Assembly: GCF_017744655.1 (NCBI RefSeq)
Contig: NZ_JAGIAW010000010.1
Span: forward strand, 62,001 to 126,000
Origin: Devosia sp.
GTDB lineage: Bacteria; Pseudomonadota; Alphaproteobacteria; Rhizobiales; Devosiaceae
DNA: 64,000 nt
Direction: 5' to 3'
In this document: in pieces, positions 1 to 9,180 of the stretch
Layout of the letters: every line of letters starts with the position of its first letter
Numbering within the stretch: the stretch's first letter is position 1
Translations under genes and position numbers: made by a program
Notes under the pieces: model-generated
Databases searched by the model: none
Told to the model about the DNA's origin: nothing
What the model saw: only the letters and a program-made list of their open reading frames with translations

Positions 1-19
1 GTTAAGAGCTGGTAAACGC

Positions 20-490
20 TCAGCTATTTTCGCGCGGCAGTGGGGTGACCTCGACGCCTGCGGCATTGCCGAAACGCTCGAAAAAGCCGTCGATGATGCG
101 CTGGGCGGAATTGCCGATGATGGCCTTGCCCAGCTTCATGATCTGGCCTGAGGCGCCGCCATTGGCGATGAAGGTGAGGATGGTGTTTTCCCCATCATCT
201 TCGAGAATGACATCGGCGCTGCCTTCCGCGAGGCCCAGCATGCCGCCCTTGCCGCGACCGGAAAGGGTGTAGCTGACGGCAGGCACGATATTGGACAGTG
301 CGAGTTCGCCTTTGAAGGTCGGGTGCATGACGCCGAGGTTGACCTTGATCTCGAGGTCAAGCGTATCGGGGCCAGACCAGGCGATCAAATGGCAGCCGGG
401 AATAGCGGCTTTGAGCATTTCGGGATCGTTGAGCGCATCCCAGATGCGGGCGCGCGGGGCACTCATTTTGTAGCGTCCACCGAACTCCAT
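20..490 (-). CDS. CoxG-like SRPBCC family protein
   Basis: 156-residue protein of the SRPBCC/CoxG (carbon monoxide dehydrogenase subunit G) type, a small helix-grip fold that binds a hydrophobic ligand or cofactor and often accompanies molybdenum hydroxylases. The N-terminus MEFGGRY, the WDALNDPE segment and the AAIPGC motif near residues 27-32 are typical, as is a C-terminal helix with GNAAG. I start it at 490 rather than at the in-frame ATG at 523, because AGGAAGG lies about 8 nt ahead of this codon and family members begin with this segment. No CO dehydrogenase or xanthine dehydrogenase subunit is visible next to it, so its partner would lie beyond the left edge. Family call is firm; the function in this cell is not known. 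Confidence 0.8.
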   Translation of the reverse strand: MEFGGRYKMSAPRARIWDALNDPEMLKAAIPGCHLIAWSGPDTLDLEIKVNLGVMHPTFKGELALSNIVPAVSYTLSGRGKGGMLGLAEGSADVILEDDGENTILTFIANGGASGQIMKLGKAIIGNSAQRIIDGFFERFGNAAGVEVTPLPRENS

Positions 491-710
491 CAGATCTGCC
501 TTCCTATGTCGCAAAGCCGGCATAATGCTTGGGCAAGACTGATCTCATTCATGGTGGCGAACCCTACTCTTTACGTGCGGCTTTTTCGCACCAATATGGA
601 CTAAATAGTTGCAGGGATCGGGGGATGCAATTGTCAGCGGAGCCCCCACGCGCAATCTAGGGCTTAGGCAAATGCCGGCCCCAAAGCCAAACTATGCCAG
701 GGAGCAGATG

Positions 711-1928
711 ATGACCGACCAAGTGACGACCGCCCCGCAGACCAGCGCGCCGGCCATTGCCGAAAAGCCGTTGCAGTACCTGGACAAGGCGGTCAACGCC
801 ATCCGCGACCTTGGTATCTGGCCCGAACAGCAGGGCGAACAGCCGATCACCGGGCTTTTGAGCCAGATCACAGAATTGGACGAAACCCGCGTCATCCTGA
901 TCGGGCGCACGCTCTCTCAGGCGAGCGCCTTCAACGAAGTGGTGCGCGAGCAGGTTGCCGCCATGAAGATCGGCGAGCGCTACGAGGACATCACCAAGGG
1001 CTTTGACTCGATCCGCGACGATGCCAAAGGCATGGTCGACCAGCTGGCCGACAACAAACTCGATCTTTTCGAGCGTGCTTCCAACGTGTGGATGAAAGTA
1101 AGCCGCGGCGATATCGCGACGCGCTTCAACAAGATTCGCGACACATATCTGGAAGTCACCAAGGACACCAAGGACCAGATCGACCGCGAGCAGACGATCC
1201 TCGAAGCCTATCGCGATTTCCGCGGTGCCCTGAAGCAGTCCGAAGTGATGGCACTTGAAGTGCTGCAGACGGCGGAAAAGCGCCTCGAAGAGCAGAAGAA
1301 CATCCTGCAGAAGGCGGCTGACGAACTGGCCGCTTTTGCCGGCGATGTGCCGGCCGATCGCGCCCGCCTCGAAATGGCGCGCGACGAAAAGCTGCGCGAC
1401 ATGCAGAACGAGGAAAAGCGCTACCAGATCGCCAAGGACCTCTCTGACAACCTGACCATTTCCTACAATACTTCGGAAGTGGTGATGGCGCGGCTGATGC
1501 AGACTACCAATGCCAAGGAACGCGTCTATCAGCAGTCGATCTCGTTCTTCTCGACCAACGAAACCGTGCTAACCGCCCTCTCCGCCTCGTTCACCGGCAT
1601 GTTTGGCCTCCATGAATCGACGGCCACGCTCAATGCGATGAAGGAAGGTATGTCCAAGAGCCTCGAAACGCTCTCTGAGATTGGCGACAAGGTGCAGGAA
1701 GAAGCGGTCAAAGCCGGCTATGGCCCGACCGTGCGTGCCGATGCCGTCAAGAAGCTCGTCGATTCCGTCGTCAACTTTCAGGAAAAGAGCCGTACCATCA
1801 TCAATGAGATGCGTATTGCCTCGACCAAGAACTCTGCCGAGATCCGCGATGCGGTGGAAGACGGCAAGCGGCGCCTGGCGACCCTCGCCGCCGAGGGCAA
1901 TGCCCTGCTGCTCGAAACCAAGAACTGA
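711..1928 (+). CDS. TelA-like all-helical protein (toxic anion resistance family candidate)
   Basis: 405-residue, almost wholly helical soluble protein without signal peptide or membrane segment. The middle third is charged heptad-like sequence, and the C-terminal part, with runs such as TLNAMKEGMSKSLETL and NSAEIRDAVEDGKRR, resembles the architecture of TelA/KlaA (toxic anion resistance) proteins. That assignment rests on pattern resemblance only; such genes are also deposited simply as cell surface protein. ATG codons at 708 and 711 are both possible; GGGAG at about 700-704 favours the second, and the upstream in-frame ATG at 633 lacks a good ribosome site. It heads a cassette with the DUF6384-like membrane protein and a coiled-coil protein, which suggests one membrane-associated assembly. 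A TerB-like gene occurs 19 kb away. Confidence 0.55.
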   Translation: MTDQVTTAPQTSAPAIAEKPLQYLDKAVNAIRDLGIWPEQQGEQPITGLLSQITELDETRVILIGRTLSQASAFNEVVREQVAAMKIGERYEDITKGFDSIRDDAKGMVDQLADNKLDLFERASNVWMKVSRGDIATRFNKIRDTYLEVTKDTKDQIDREQTILEAYRDFRGALKQSEVMALEVLQTAEKRLEEQKNILQKAADELAAFAGDVPADRARLEMARDEKLRDMQNEEKRYQIAKDLSDNLTISYNTSEVVMARLMQTTNAKERVYQQSISFFSTNETVLTALSASFTGMFGLHESTATLNAMKEGMSKSLETLSEIGDKVQEEAVKAGYGPTVRADAVKKLVDSVVNFQEKSRTIINEMRIASTKNSAEIRDAVEDGKRRLATLAAEGNALLLETKN

Positions 1929-1940
1929 AACTCTCCCACT

Positions 1941-2030
1941 GTCATCCCGGCCCTCGGATCAGGTCCGAGGGCGAACTGCGGGGTTCCATCCTGAGATCTC
2001 AAGATGGGCCCCGGCCTTCGCCGGGGTGAC
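1941..2030. repeat. GTCAT-bounded palindromic intergenic repeat (family A, copy 1)
   Basis: Two consecutive hairpins bounded by GTCATCCC and GGGGTGAC. The first pairs CCCTCGGATC with its near complement; the second is GGCCCCGGCC-TTCG-type. Between them sits the core CTGAGATCTCAAGATG, itself containing the palindrome TGAGATCTCA. The same core recurs at 11599-11667 and, slightly changed, at 19337-19406. It lies between two genes of the same cassette, so it may also act as an mRNA stability or termination element. Confidence 0.75.
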
Positions 2031-2109
2031 AATCGAGAGTGGAACGAGCCTACAAAAACACGGAACACTCTGAATTTATGCATAGCGGCGACGGGATTAA
2101 GAAAAGAGG

Positions 2110-3048
2110 ATGAGCGACGCGACGGCCAAATCGGCTGCTCCACTCGATGAAGTCATGTTGGCCATGGATGTGGTGGATACGCTCCGCCATCGCCAGGATC
2201 TGGTAACGCGCGAACTCGACGGCACGGCACGCGAAGGCCAGCTGATCGAGCGTCTGCGCGAAATCTACCGGCAGCAAGGCATCGAGGTTCCGGACCATAT
2301 TCTCAAGGAAGGCGTCGAAGCGCTGGCGGAAAGCCGCTTCGCCTATGACCCGCCTGCCCCCGGGCTCAATACCAACCTCGCCCGCCTCTATGTGAGCCGC
2401 AAAAGCTGGGGCCGCCCGGTACTACTGGCGCTCGGCGCCCTTCTGGTGTTGGGCGTAGGCTATTTCGGCATCTACCAACCCTTCCAGGCGGGACGAGCGC
2501 ATCAGCAACAGATCGAGCTGACCGAGGGCCTGCCGGCGCAAATGGATGCGCTCTACAACACCATTTTCGAAGAAACGAAGGTGCAGCAGGCTGTGGTTCA
2601 GGCCGAGGCGCTGGTCAGCCGGGGCAAGGCCTTTGCCTCCGAAGGCAATCGGCCCGGCGCCGAAGGGATCGTCGAAGACCTGACGGCGCTGCGCGACAAG
2701 CTGCGCCAGGAATATGTCGTGCGTGTCGTCAATCGCTCGGACGAACAATCGGGCTTCTGGACCTTTCCGGAAATCAATACCGATGCCACGAACTACTATC
2801 TCGTCGTCGAGGCGATCGATCCGAACGGCAAGGCGCTGAGCCTGCCCATTCTCAACGAGGAAACGGGCGAAACCGAAGTGGTTGCTCAGTGGGGCCAGCG
2901 CGTACCTGAAGCGGTCTACAATGCCGTGGCGGCCGACAAGCGCGACGATGGCATTATCCAGACCAATGAGGTGGGGCTCAAATCCGACGGTTTCCTCGAT
3001 GTCCAATATCAGATGCCGGTGCTGGACGGCGCGGTGACCCGGTGGTGA
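2110..3048 (+). CDS. DUF6384-like single-pass membrane protein
   Basis: 312 residues. An N-terminal cytoplasmic helical part (about 1-97) opens with DEVMLAMDVVDTLRHR, followed by one membrane helix at about 98-118 (LLALGALLVLGVGYFGIY). A C-terminal domain then has a helical hairpin (about 130-205) and a beta-rich end that mentions no known catalytic motif. This matches my recollection of the DUF6384 family, whose role is unknown. It lies 181 bp after the TelA-like gene, with a palindromic repeat in the gap, and 4 bp before the next gene, so the three are probably co-transcribed. The domain order suggests that it anchors the cassette products at the inner membrane, which is inference. Confidence 0.65.
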   Translation: MSDATAKSAAPLDEVMLAMDVVDTLRHRQDLVTRELDGTAREGQLIERLREIYRQQGIEVPDHILKEGVEALAESRFAYDPPAPGLNTNLARLYVSRKSWGRPVLLALGALLVLGVGYFGIYQPFQAGRAHQQQIELTEGLPAQMDALYNTIFEETKVQQAVVQAEALVSRGKAFASEGNRPGAEGIVEDLTALRDKLRQEYVVRVVNRSDEQSGFWTFPEINTDATNYYLVVEAIDPNGKALSLPILNEETGETEVVAQWGQRVPEAVYNAVAADKRDDGIIQTNEVGLKSDGFLDVQYQMPVLDGAVTRW

Positions 3049-3052
3049 TGGC

Positions 3053-4606
3053 ATGAGCATAGGTGGTCCACAGGCTCTGGCGAGCCTGGAAGAAGCGATG
3101 CGCGACATCCGGCGCGAGGAAGACGAGATTTCCCGCCGTCTGGCGCGCTCGACCGAAATCGTCGCCAAGATCAAGGAAAGCGAAGCGGAGCTGTTTCGCC
3201 AATTGGCGCAGCTGCGTCTCGATCCGGCTATTCAATCCGAACTCGACGGGCGCATTTCGAGCGCCGAAAGCAAGGCGCGTGAATCGCTGAAGTCGCATGG
3301 CAAGGCCGTAGACAAGGCGCAACAGACCATCGAGGAACTGGAAGCAGCGCGGGTTTCGCTGGTCGAACGCCGCCGCAATGCCGTTGCCGATCTTGCGGAA
3401 ACGCAGAAGGCGCTCGATGCACTGTCTCAGCAGGTTTCGGCTCAGCTTAAAACCGATCCGGCCTATGTCGAGAAGCAGACGGCAGCACAGGCGCTTGGCG
3501 AGGTAGCCGACCAGTCGATGGAAAAGACCCGGCTCGCCGAACAGGATCGGGAAGAAAAGGGTAAGCCATATCGCGACGACCCGCTCTTCATGTATCTGTG
3601 GGATAGCGGCTATGGCACCTCGGCCTATAAGGCCAACAATCTCATTCGCTATCTCGATGGCCTGGTGGCGGGTCTGGTCGGCTTTCACAAGGCGCGGCCC
3701 AATTACGCCATGCTCAACGATATTCCCTTGCGCCTGCGCGAGCATGCCGAGCGGCAGGAGGCCAATGCGCAGGCCGCGGAAGCCGAACTCGAGACGCTAG
3801 CGAACAAGGCGGCGGACGCTGCCGGCGCGAAACCTCTGCGCGAGGCCAAGAGCAAGGCCGAGGCCGACATGCAGGCCATTGATGCCGCCATCGTCGAGGC
3901 CGAGGACAAGCGCAACGAGGCCGGCGAAGCTCTGCAATCCCTGACCAATGGCAGCGACCCGGCTCTGGCGTCGGCGGCTGAGGCTCTTGCCGCCGCGCTC
4001 GGCCAGGAAGACATTCAGACCCTCCTTGCCGAGGCGCGGCGCACCCGCACCGGCAAGGACGACACCATCGTCGCCCAGATCGATGAATCGCGCACCCGCA
4101 TGCGCGAGGAAGAAGAGGAAAACCGGGACCTGCGCGAGCGCAGCAAGACCCTCGCCGCGCGACGGCGGGAACTCGAAGACATTCAGTGGGAATTCAAGAA
4201 GCAGCGCTTTGACGACCCACGCTCGACCTTCCGGGAAGACAAGCTGGTCGGAGACTTGCTCAACGACTTCCTGCGCGGCGGCATTTCGGCGGCGAGCTAT
4301 TGGGACCAGTGGCGGAAAAGCCAGAACTGGGCGCCGGGCAATGAATGGGGCGCAGGCAATTCCTCGACGCGCCGCAGCGGCGGCCAATCCTCCCCCTGGG
4401 GTGACCAGGGCGGCGGCGGTTTCAACTGGCCGGACGGCAGCTTTGGCGGCTCGTCATCGAGCGGGCGGAAATCGAAGCCGTCGAGCGGGGGGTTTGGCGG
4501 CGGCTGGGGCGGCGGCGGAAGCAGTGGCGGCGGATTCTCACGGCCGCGCACAGGCGATGCCGGCACGCGCAAGCATACGGGCTTCAAGACGGGCGGCGGG
4601 TTTTAG
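3053..4606 (+). CDS. Coiled-coil protein with Gly/Ser-rich tail
   Basis: 517-residue protein of unknown function. Long coiled-coil segments cover about residues 8-145 and 220-395, rich in E, K, R and A in heptad spacing. A short globular part (about 170-215, with FMYLWDSGYGTSAYKANNL) lies between them. The last 85 residues are a low-complexity Gly/Ser/Trp tail with repeated GGG and GGWGG runs, probably disordered. There is no signal peptide or membrane helix. It starts 4 bp after the DUF6384-like gene, so translational coupling is likely. Such tails often mediate self-assembly or surface contacts, but nothing here proves it. Confidence 0.65.
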   Translation: MSIGGPQALASLEEAMRDIRREEDEISRRLARSTEIVAKIKESEAELFRQLAQLRLDPAIQSELDGRISSAESKARESLKSHGKAVDKAQQTIEELEAARVSLVERRRNAVADLAETQKALDALSQQVSAQLKTDPAYVEKQTAAQALGEVADQSMEKTRLAEQDREEKGKPYRDDPLFMYLWDSGYGTSAYKANNLIRYLDGLVAGLVGFHKARPNYAMLNDIPLRLREHAERQEANAQAAEAELETLANKAADAAGAKPLREAKSKAEADMQAIDAAIVEAEDKRNEAGEALQSLTNGSDPALASAAEALAAALGQEDIQTLLAEARRTRTGKDDTIVAQIDESRTRMREEEEENRDLRERSKTLAARRRELEDIQWEFKKQRFDDPRSTFREDKLVGDLLNDFLRGGISAASYWDQWRKSQNWAPGNEWGAGNSSTRRSGGQSSPWGDQGGGGFNWPDGSFGGSSSSGRKSKPSSGGFGGGWGGGGSSGGGFSRPRTGDAGTRKHTGFKTGGGF

Positions 4607-4649
4607 TTTTTTGGGAACTGGCGCCGGGATCTCGATTTCCATCCACGAT

Positions 4650-4780
4650 GTCATTCCCGCGAAAGCGGGAACCCCTGTTTGGAAACGGAGGTCCCCGCTT
4701 GCGCGGGGATGACACGCGGTGGGGACAGGCATCAGAGCTGACCGGTAGTAAAGTGTCCTCGGGTCAGGCCCGAGGATGAC
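4650..4780. repeat. GTCAT-bounded palindromic repeats (family A variant, two units)
   Basis: Two palindromic units fill the gap between two convergent genes. Unit one (4650-4713) runs from GTCATTCCCGCGAAAGCGGG to GCGCGGGGATGAC, each end folding into a GC-rich hairpin. Unit two (4754-4780) is GTCCTCGGG-TCAGG-CCCGAGGATGAC, a near-perfect inverted repeat. Because it separates converging transcripts it may serve as a bidirectional transcription end, though there is no T-run. Confidence 0.6.
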
Positions 4781-4789
4781 GTTCGGTGC

Positions 4790-7700
4790 CTAAACCGGCT
4801 GGCTGCCCAGCACCGCAAGCAGGCGCGGGTTGATCTTGCCGCTTTCGCTCATGCCGGTGCCACGCTCGAAAGTGCGGATGGCTTCGGCGGTCTTGGGGCC
4901 GGCGACGCCGTCGGGGGTGCCGACATTGAAGCCGAGACGATTGAGCGCCTGCTGCACACGGGAAACGACTTCCTTGTTGGAAATCGCCTCGCCGGGATCG
5001 AAATCGGCCGCCCAGGTGCCGATGGGGGCGAAATTGACGTTGAGGGCGATGGGCTCGCTGGTCCAGGTCTCGACTTCGCCGCCAATGCGGTTGACGGCAT
5101 CGGCCGTGAGGGATTTGGCGATATCGTCGCGCGCCTTGCCGGCATCGGCGTCACCTGCCTTGGCGGCGAGTGAGAACCACTTGTAGGACTGCTCGAAATC
5201 CTGTTCGACGCCGAGACCGCGGGCATAGAGCATGCCGAGGTTGAACTGGCTATCGACCATGCCGAGGGTGGCGGCCTGGGTGAACCACTGGGCCGCTTCC
5301 TCGAACTGCTGTTCACCCAACTGACCGCTGGCATAGAGCGCGGCAAGATTGTGCATGGCCATGCGATTGCCGGCTTCGGCGGCGCGCTGGTACCAGAGGC
5401 GGGCCATTTCGAGGTCTTTTTCGACGCCCGTGCCGGCTTCGTAGAGATTGCCGAGGCGGTATTGCGCAGGCACGAAACCCTGGGCTGCCGAGCGCTCGTA
5501 CCACTTGGCGGCTTCCTCGGGGCTCGCTTCGATGGCGCGGCCTTCGGTGTAGATGGCAGCGATTTCGAACTGGGCCTTGGCGTCGCCATCGGCAGCGGCC
5601 TGACGCAGCGGCTCGGGGCCGAGTGCTTCGGGTGGTAGTTCGAACTGTTCGGGGGCGACAGAGGCGGCGATGGAACCCGTCGGCGGAGTCGCGTCGTCGG
5701 TGATCGTTTCGACCGCTGCATCGGCAGCGCCGCTCGTGTCCTGAGCCAGGAGGGTCGGCGGCATGGGCGTTTCGGTGGCGCGGGTAAAGCTCATGCGCTC
5801 GCCCGGATTGATCGAGCCGACGGCGGTAGCATCGACCATGTCGATGACGCGGGGCGCAACGAGTTCGGAGACTTCGGCGGCCGGGGTCGGATCGACCGGG
5901 CTCGTCGTCGGCGTGGTCTCGGTCGAGGTGGCGGCGGCGGGTTGGGGCGCTGGCGTCGAACGCATGCGCTGCATGACGAGATTGAGCGTCAGCATGGAGA
6001 CGGCGACGACTGCGGCGGCGAGCAGCAGCGTGCGGCGGTTGCGCATGAGGAAGTTTGGACGCGCCTCTTCGGCTTCATCGCTCGGGGCGACGGCGACGGG
6101 CGCCTCTGGCACCGGCTTGCGTGGACGACGCTTTTCGGCCTTGGGCTCGGGCGCCGGAGTGGGCGCGGCTTCTTCAGCGGCAGCCTTGGGCTGGGGACGG
6201 ACACGCGCCAAGGCGCGGCCGATCAGCGAATTGCCGCTCGCGGGTTCAGTGACTTGCTCTTGCCGGGCGCGCTGGGCGCGGCGGGCGGCGGCAACGAAAG
6301 TGCTGGTATTGGAGACCGGGGCTTCGACGGCCGGGGCCGACGTCTCAGCGCGCGCGGGGGCGGCGAAACCATCGCGATCGAACTGGGCAAAGCTCGACTG
6401 CGGGCGCGGCGGGCGCTCGACCTTTTCGGGGTCGAAGGCGGGCTGAACTTCGGGGCGTGCGGAACGGGCCGGTTCGGGAGCAGGTGTAGCAGGACGCGGG
6501 GCGGGTGCGGCAGCGCGGGGCTGGGGCACGTCAGCGAAGCCGCGATCGACCAGCGGGGCTTCGTCGGCCGGGTTGGACGGCATGGTATCAGCGCGCTTCT
6601 TGCCGTTGAGGCTCGACAGGATGGAATCGAGACGAGCGGTGCTCGGCTCTTCGACGGCGGCGTCGAATTCAGACGCATGGCTCTGGGGTTTTGCGGACTG
6701 CGGCGCGGGCATCTCGGCGCGGGTCGGGGCGGCGGCTGGAGCCGGGGCGGAGGTGCGCGAGGCGAGTGCGGCTTCGAGGCGGGCCAAGCGTTCGGCGGTG
6801 TCCTTGCCGGCGGTATTGAAGACGGCGGTCATGCGCTTTTCGAGCGCATCAAAACCTTCGGGATTGAGGACGGGAACCGGGGCGCCGGATTTGACGAAGG
6901 CGGCGGAGGTCTTTTCGGCAACGAGGCTGGCGATGGTTTCGGCGTCGGCACCCGCCCCCTTGCTGACGGAGCGCACGAGGCTCGAAATCCGGTCTTCGAT
7001 GGTTTTGAGGCTTTCGGGGCCGAACATGGCGACGGGGGCCGGGGCCTTGCGGCTCATGGCGTCGCTGGTGCGTTCGGCAACGAGGGTCGCGAGAGTTTCG
7101 AAATCGGGCTTATCGCCGGCATCGTGATAGAGCCGGGCCAGACCATCGAGCTGAGCGCCGGCTTCGTCCATGCGCGTCATCAGGGCCTTGAGCTGGCCTT
7201 CGACGGCGGAGGTATCGACCGGAGCGACCTTGCTCGAAAGGGCTTCAAGCTGGCTCTCGAGGCGCGTAAAGCGCGGCTCCATGGTTTTGAGCACGGATTG
7301 TTGCAGGGCGGCGATGTCGTCCTTGAGCGCCAGGACGTCGTCGCTGCTGCCATCGACGGACTGGAGGCGCTGCGCCAGGGTTTCGACGCGGGAGGCGAGG
7401 AGTTCCGGATTGGCGGCACTGTCGCGCAGGGCCTGGGTGACCTCGGCCATTTCGCTGGTCAGGCGTTCGAAATCGCCGCCGGAAATACTCATATTGCGCT
7501 CGATGGCGTCGATGCGATCATAGACGCTGCGCACATTGGCTTCGATGGAGGCCATGGCCGGCTCGAAATTGCCCTTGGGGGCAAATTCGGCGCGCTCCTC
7601 GCGGATGATCTCGCGCTCCATCTGCTGGGCCTGGAGTTCGGCGAGTTTTGCGACGGTGGCCGAAACATCGTCGAGGCGCGAATTGACGGCGGAGAGATCG

Positions 7701-8302
7701 ACCTTGGGGGCTTGGCTCATCATCGAGGCAAGAGCGCCGATCTGGGTTTCCAAGCGCTTGACCTGGCCGGTTTCGCCGACGGCGCCAGCGAGGAGTTCGA
7801 CAACCTGGGTCAGTTGTTCGACCTGGGAAGCGACTTCGAGGACGTCAGAAGAACTGTTGCGGGCAGTGCGAAGCTGGCCTTCGAGGCGACCGAGGCGATC
7901 GCCCATGCCGGAAACAAGGCTTGAAAGCTCGCGGAATTCGGGCATTTCGGAGGGACGGCGATCAATGGCCGAAATGGTCTGCGCGCCCTGGCGGCTGCGG
8001 ATTTCGGCAATAGCGGCGTTGAGATCGTCGGCTTCGTCCTCATGCGGGGTGAAGCGATCGACGGCGCGCTTGACGCTGCGCAGGGCCTCGGAGCGGCGAC
8101 GACTTGCCGGATCGGGTGTGTTGACCTGATCGCGCAGGTGCCGGACGCGGCTGGAGACCCCTCCCCCGTCCGATACGGCGCCGAAGCGACTTTCCACCTG
8201 ATCGAGCAAAGCGACCAATTCGCCGCGCAGGGCCTGCCAATCCCCGGCGCCAGGATCGAAAGCGGTATCGGCGTAGTCCGATTGCGGATAAGCGCGGGCC
8301 AT
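4790..8302 (-). CDS. PodJ-like polarity/localization protein (Sel1 repeats, peptidoglycan-binding domain)
   Basis: 1170 residues with the PodJ layout. A long cytoplasmic coiled-coil region spans about 30-560, followed by a Pro/Ala-rich linker (about 560-740) and one membrane helix at about 752-773 (TLLLAAAVVAVSMLTLNL). A second Pro/Thr linker leads to four Sel1-like repeats at about 890-1060 (motifs AQYRLGNLYEAGTGV and SQFNLGMLYARGLGV). A C-terminal PG_binding_1 domain follows at about 1108-1165 (VQQALNRLGF, DGVAGPKTAEAI). In Caulobacter, PodJ sits at the new cell pole and recruits developmental and pilus factors; in rhizobia it marks the growth pole. An AGGGA ribosome site lies 7 nt upstream of the ATG. 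It is divergent from the response regulator at 8478. The family call is strong; orthology to Caulobacter podJ is inferred from architecture. Confidence 0.82.
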   Translation of the reverse strand: MARAYPQSDYADTAFDPGAGDWQALRGELVALLDQVESRFGAVSDGGGVSSRVRHLRDQVNTPDPASRRRSEALRSVKRAVDRFTPHEDEADDLNAAIAEIRSRQGAQTISAIDRRPSEMPEFRELSSLVSGMGDRLGRLEGQLRTARNSSSDVLEVASQVEQLTQVVELLAGAVGETGQVKRLETQIGALASMMSQAPKVDLSAVNSRLDDVSATVAKLAELQAQQMEREIIREERAEFAPKGNFEPAMASIEANVRSVYDRIDAIERNMSISGGDFERLTSEMAEVTQALRDSAANPELLASRVETLAQRLQSVDGSSDDVLALKDDIAALQQSVLKTMEPRFTRLESQLEALSSKVAPVDTSAVEGQLKALMTRMDEAGAQLDGLARLYHDAGDKPDFETLATLVAERTSDAMSRKAPAPVAMFGPESLKTIEDRISSLVRSVSKGAGADAETIASLVAEKTSAAFVKSGAPVPVLNPEGFDALEKRMTAVFNTAGKDTAERLARLEAALASRTSAPAPAAAPTRAEMPAPQSAKPQSHASEFDAAVEEPSTARLDSILSSLNGKKRADTMPSNPADEAPLVDRGFADVPQPRAAAPAPRPATPAPEPARSARPEVQPAFDPEKVERPPRPQSSFAQFDRDGFAAPARAETSAPAVEAPVSNTSTFVAAARRAQRARQEQVTEPASGNSLIGRALARVRPQPKAAAEEAAPTPAPEPKAEKRRPRKPVPEAPVAVAPSDEAEEARPNFLMRNRRTLLLAAAVVAVSMLTLNLVMQRMRSTPAPQPAAATSTETTPTTSPVDPTPAAEVSELVAPRVIDMVDATAVGSINPGERMSFTRATETPMPPTLLAQDTSGAADAAVETITDDATPPTGSIAASVAPEQFELPPEALGPEPLRQAAADGDAKAQFEIAAIYTEGRAIEASPEEAAKWYERSAAQGFVPAQYRLGNLYEAGTGVEKDLEMARLWYQRAAEAGNRMAMHNLAALYASGQLGEQQFEEAAQWFTQAATLGMVDSQFNLGMLYARGLGVEQDFEQSYKWFSLAAKAGDADAGKARDDIAKSLTADAVNRIGGEVETWTSEPIALNVNFAPIGTWAADFDPGEAISNKEVVSRVQQALNRLGFNVGTPDGVAGPKTAEAIRTFERGTGMSESGKINPRLLAVLGSQPV

Positions 8303-8477
8303 GGTCAGTCCCTGTCAAAGCGAGCGCGTGCCAAGCCGAAGCAGCACGAAGGTCTAACGGTCACTTTTGGGAAAACATGGTAAAGAAGCCGTTAAGGATT
8401 GCTGCAATATGCAAATGCCCCGGGCGGAAAAGAGTGGTTTTCTGGTTTCGCCCCCTGATTTGGAGTAGTTTAGGCCC

Positions 8478-9149
8478 ATGACTCGTCGCCGCATCATCAT
8501 CGTGGATGACCATCCCCTGTTCCGGGCGGCGCTGCGCCAGACGCTGGCCGGAGGCGATGCTACGGTCAGCGTGGAAGAGGCGGGCGACCTCGCAAATCTC
8601 AGCAAATCGCTCGATGCCGATCGCGATTGCGATCTCGTGCTGCTCGATCTCAATATGCCGGGCGTGCGTGGCTTTTCGGGGCTCCTGCTCGTTCGGGCGC
8701 AGTATCCGGAAATTCCGGTGATGATCATTTCGGCCGTGGAAGACGCGACCGTGGTGCGGCGCGCATTTGAGCTTGGGGCTTCGGGGTACCTGCATAAATC
8801 CGAGGGACCGACCGAGATCCGCCGCGCCATCGAGACGGTGCTGGCCGGCGAAGTGTTCGTGCCCAAGGGAACGACGATCACCGGGGACGACGAGCAATCG
8901 GGGTTGATGAAGCGGCTGGCAAGCCTGACGCCGCAGCAGGTGCGCGTGTTGATGATGCTCAGCGATGGGCTGATGAACAAGCAGATCGCCTATGAGCTGT
9001 CCATTTCGGAAGCGACGGTGAAGGCGCATGTTTCCGCCATTTTGCAGAAGCTCGATGTGGATAGCCGCACGCAGGCCGTCATTGCCGCAGCGCGAATTGA
9101 AGAGGGACAATTCGAAGCTCTCTTTGCGACTGGAGCTGAAAAAGCTTAG
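8478..9149 (+). CDS. NarL/FixJ-type response regulator (REC plus LuxR HTH)
   Basis: 223 residues. The receiver domain (about 4-125) has the acidic pair D10/D11, the phosphoacceptor D57 in LVLLDLNMPG, S85 and K107 in GYLHKSEG. A LuxR-type helix-turn-helix follows at about 148-205 (LTPQQVRVLMML, NKQIAYELSISEATVKAHV). All canonical phosphorylation residues are present, so it should be a genuine phosphorylated transcription regulator. No sensor kinase gene is adjacent, so it is an orphan here and its signal cannot be read from the window. It is divergent from the PodJ-like gene with a 175-bp spacer that holds both promoters. Confidence 0.88.
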   Translation: MTRRRIIIVDDHPLFRAALRQTLAGGDATVSVEEAGDLANLSKSLDADRDCDLVLLDLNMPGVRGFSGLLLVRAQYPEIPVMIISAVEDATVVRRAFELGASGYLHKSEGPTEIRRAIETVLAGEVFVPKGTTITGDDEQSGLMKRLASLTPQQVRVLMMLSDGLMNKQIAYELSISEATVKAHVSAILQKLDVDSRTQAVIAAARIEEGQFEALFATGAEKA

Positions 9150-9180
9150 GCTCGTCCGGCACATAGAGAAGGACGAGGCG

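Noticed and set aside
711..4606. Claim of a tellurite-resistance island
   Set aside because: Only TelA-like and TerB-like resemblance is seen, with no TerC, TerD or TerZ-type gene, so a resistance function is not supported.
5942..7924. A 660-codon open frame on the plus strand opposite the PodJ-like gene
   Set aside because: It is the antisense of the coiled-coil region and has low-complexity Gly/Arg/Phe composition typical of a shadow frame in GC-rich DNA; no ribosome site or family is seen.
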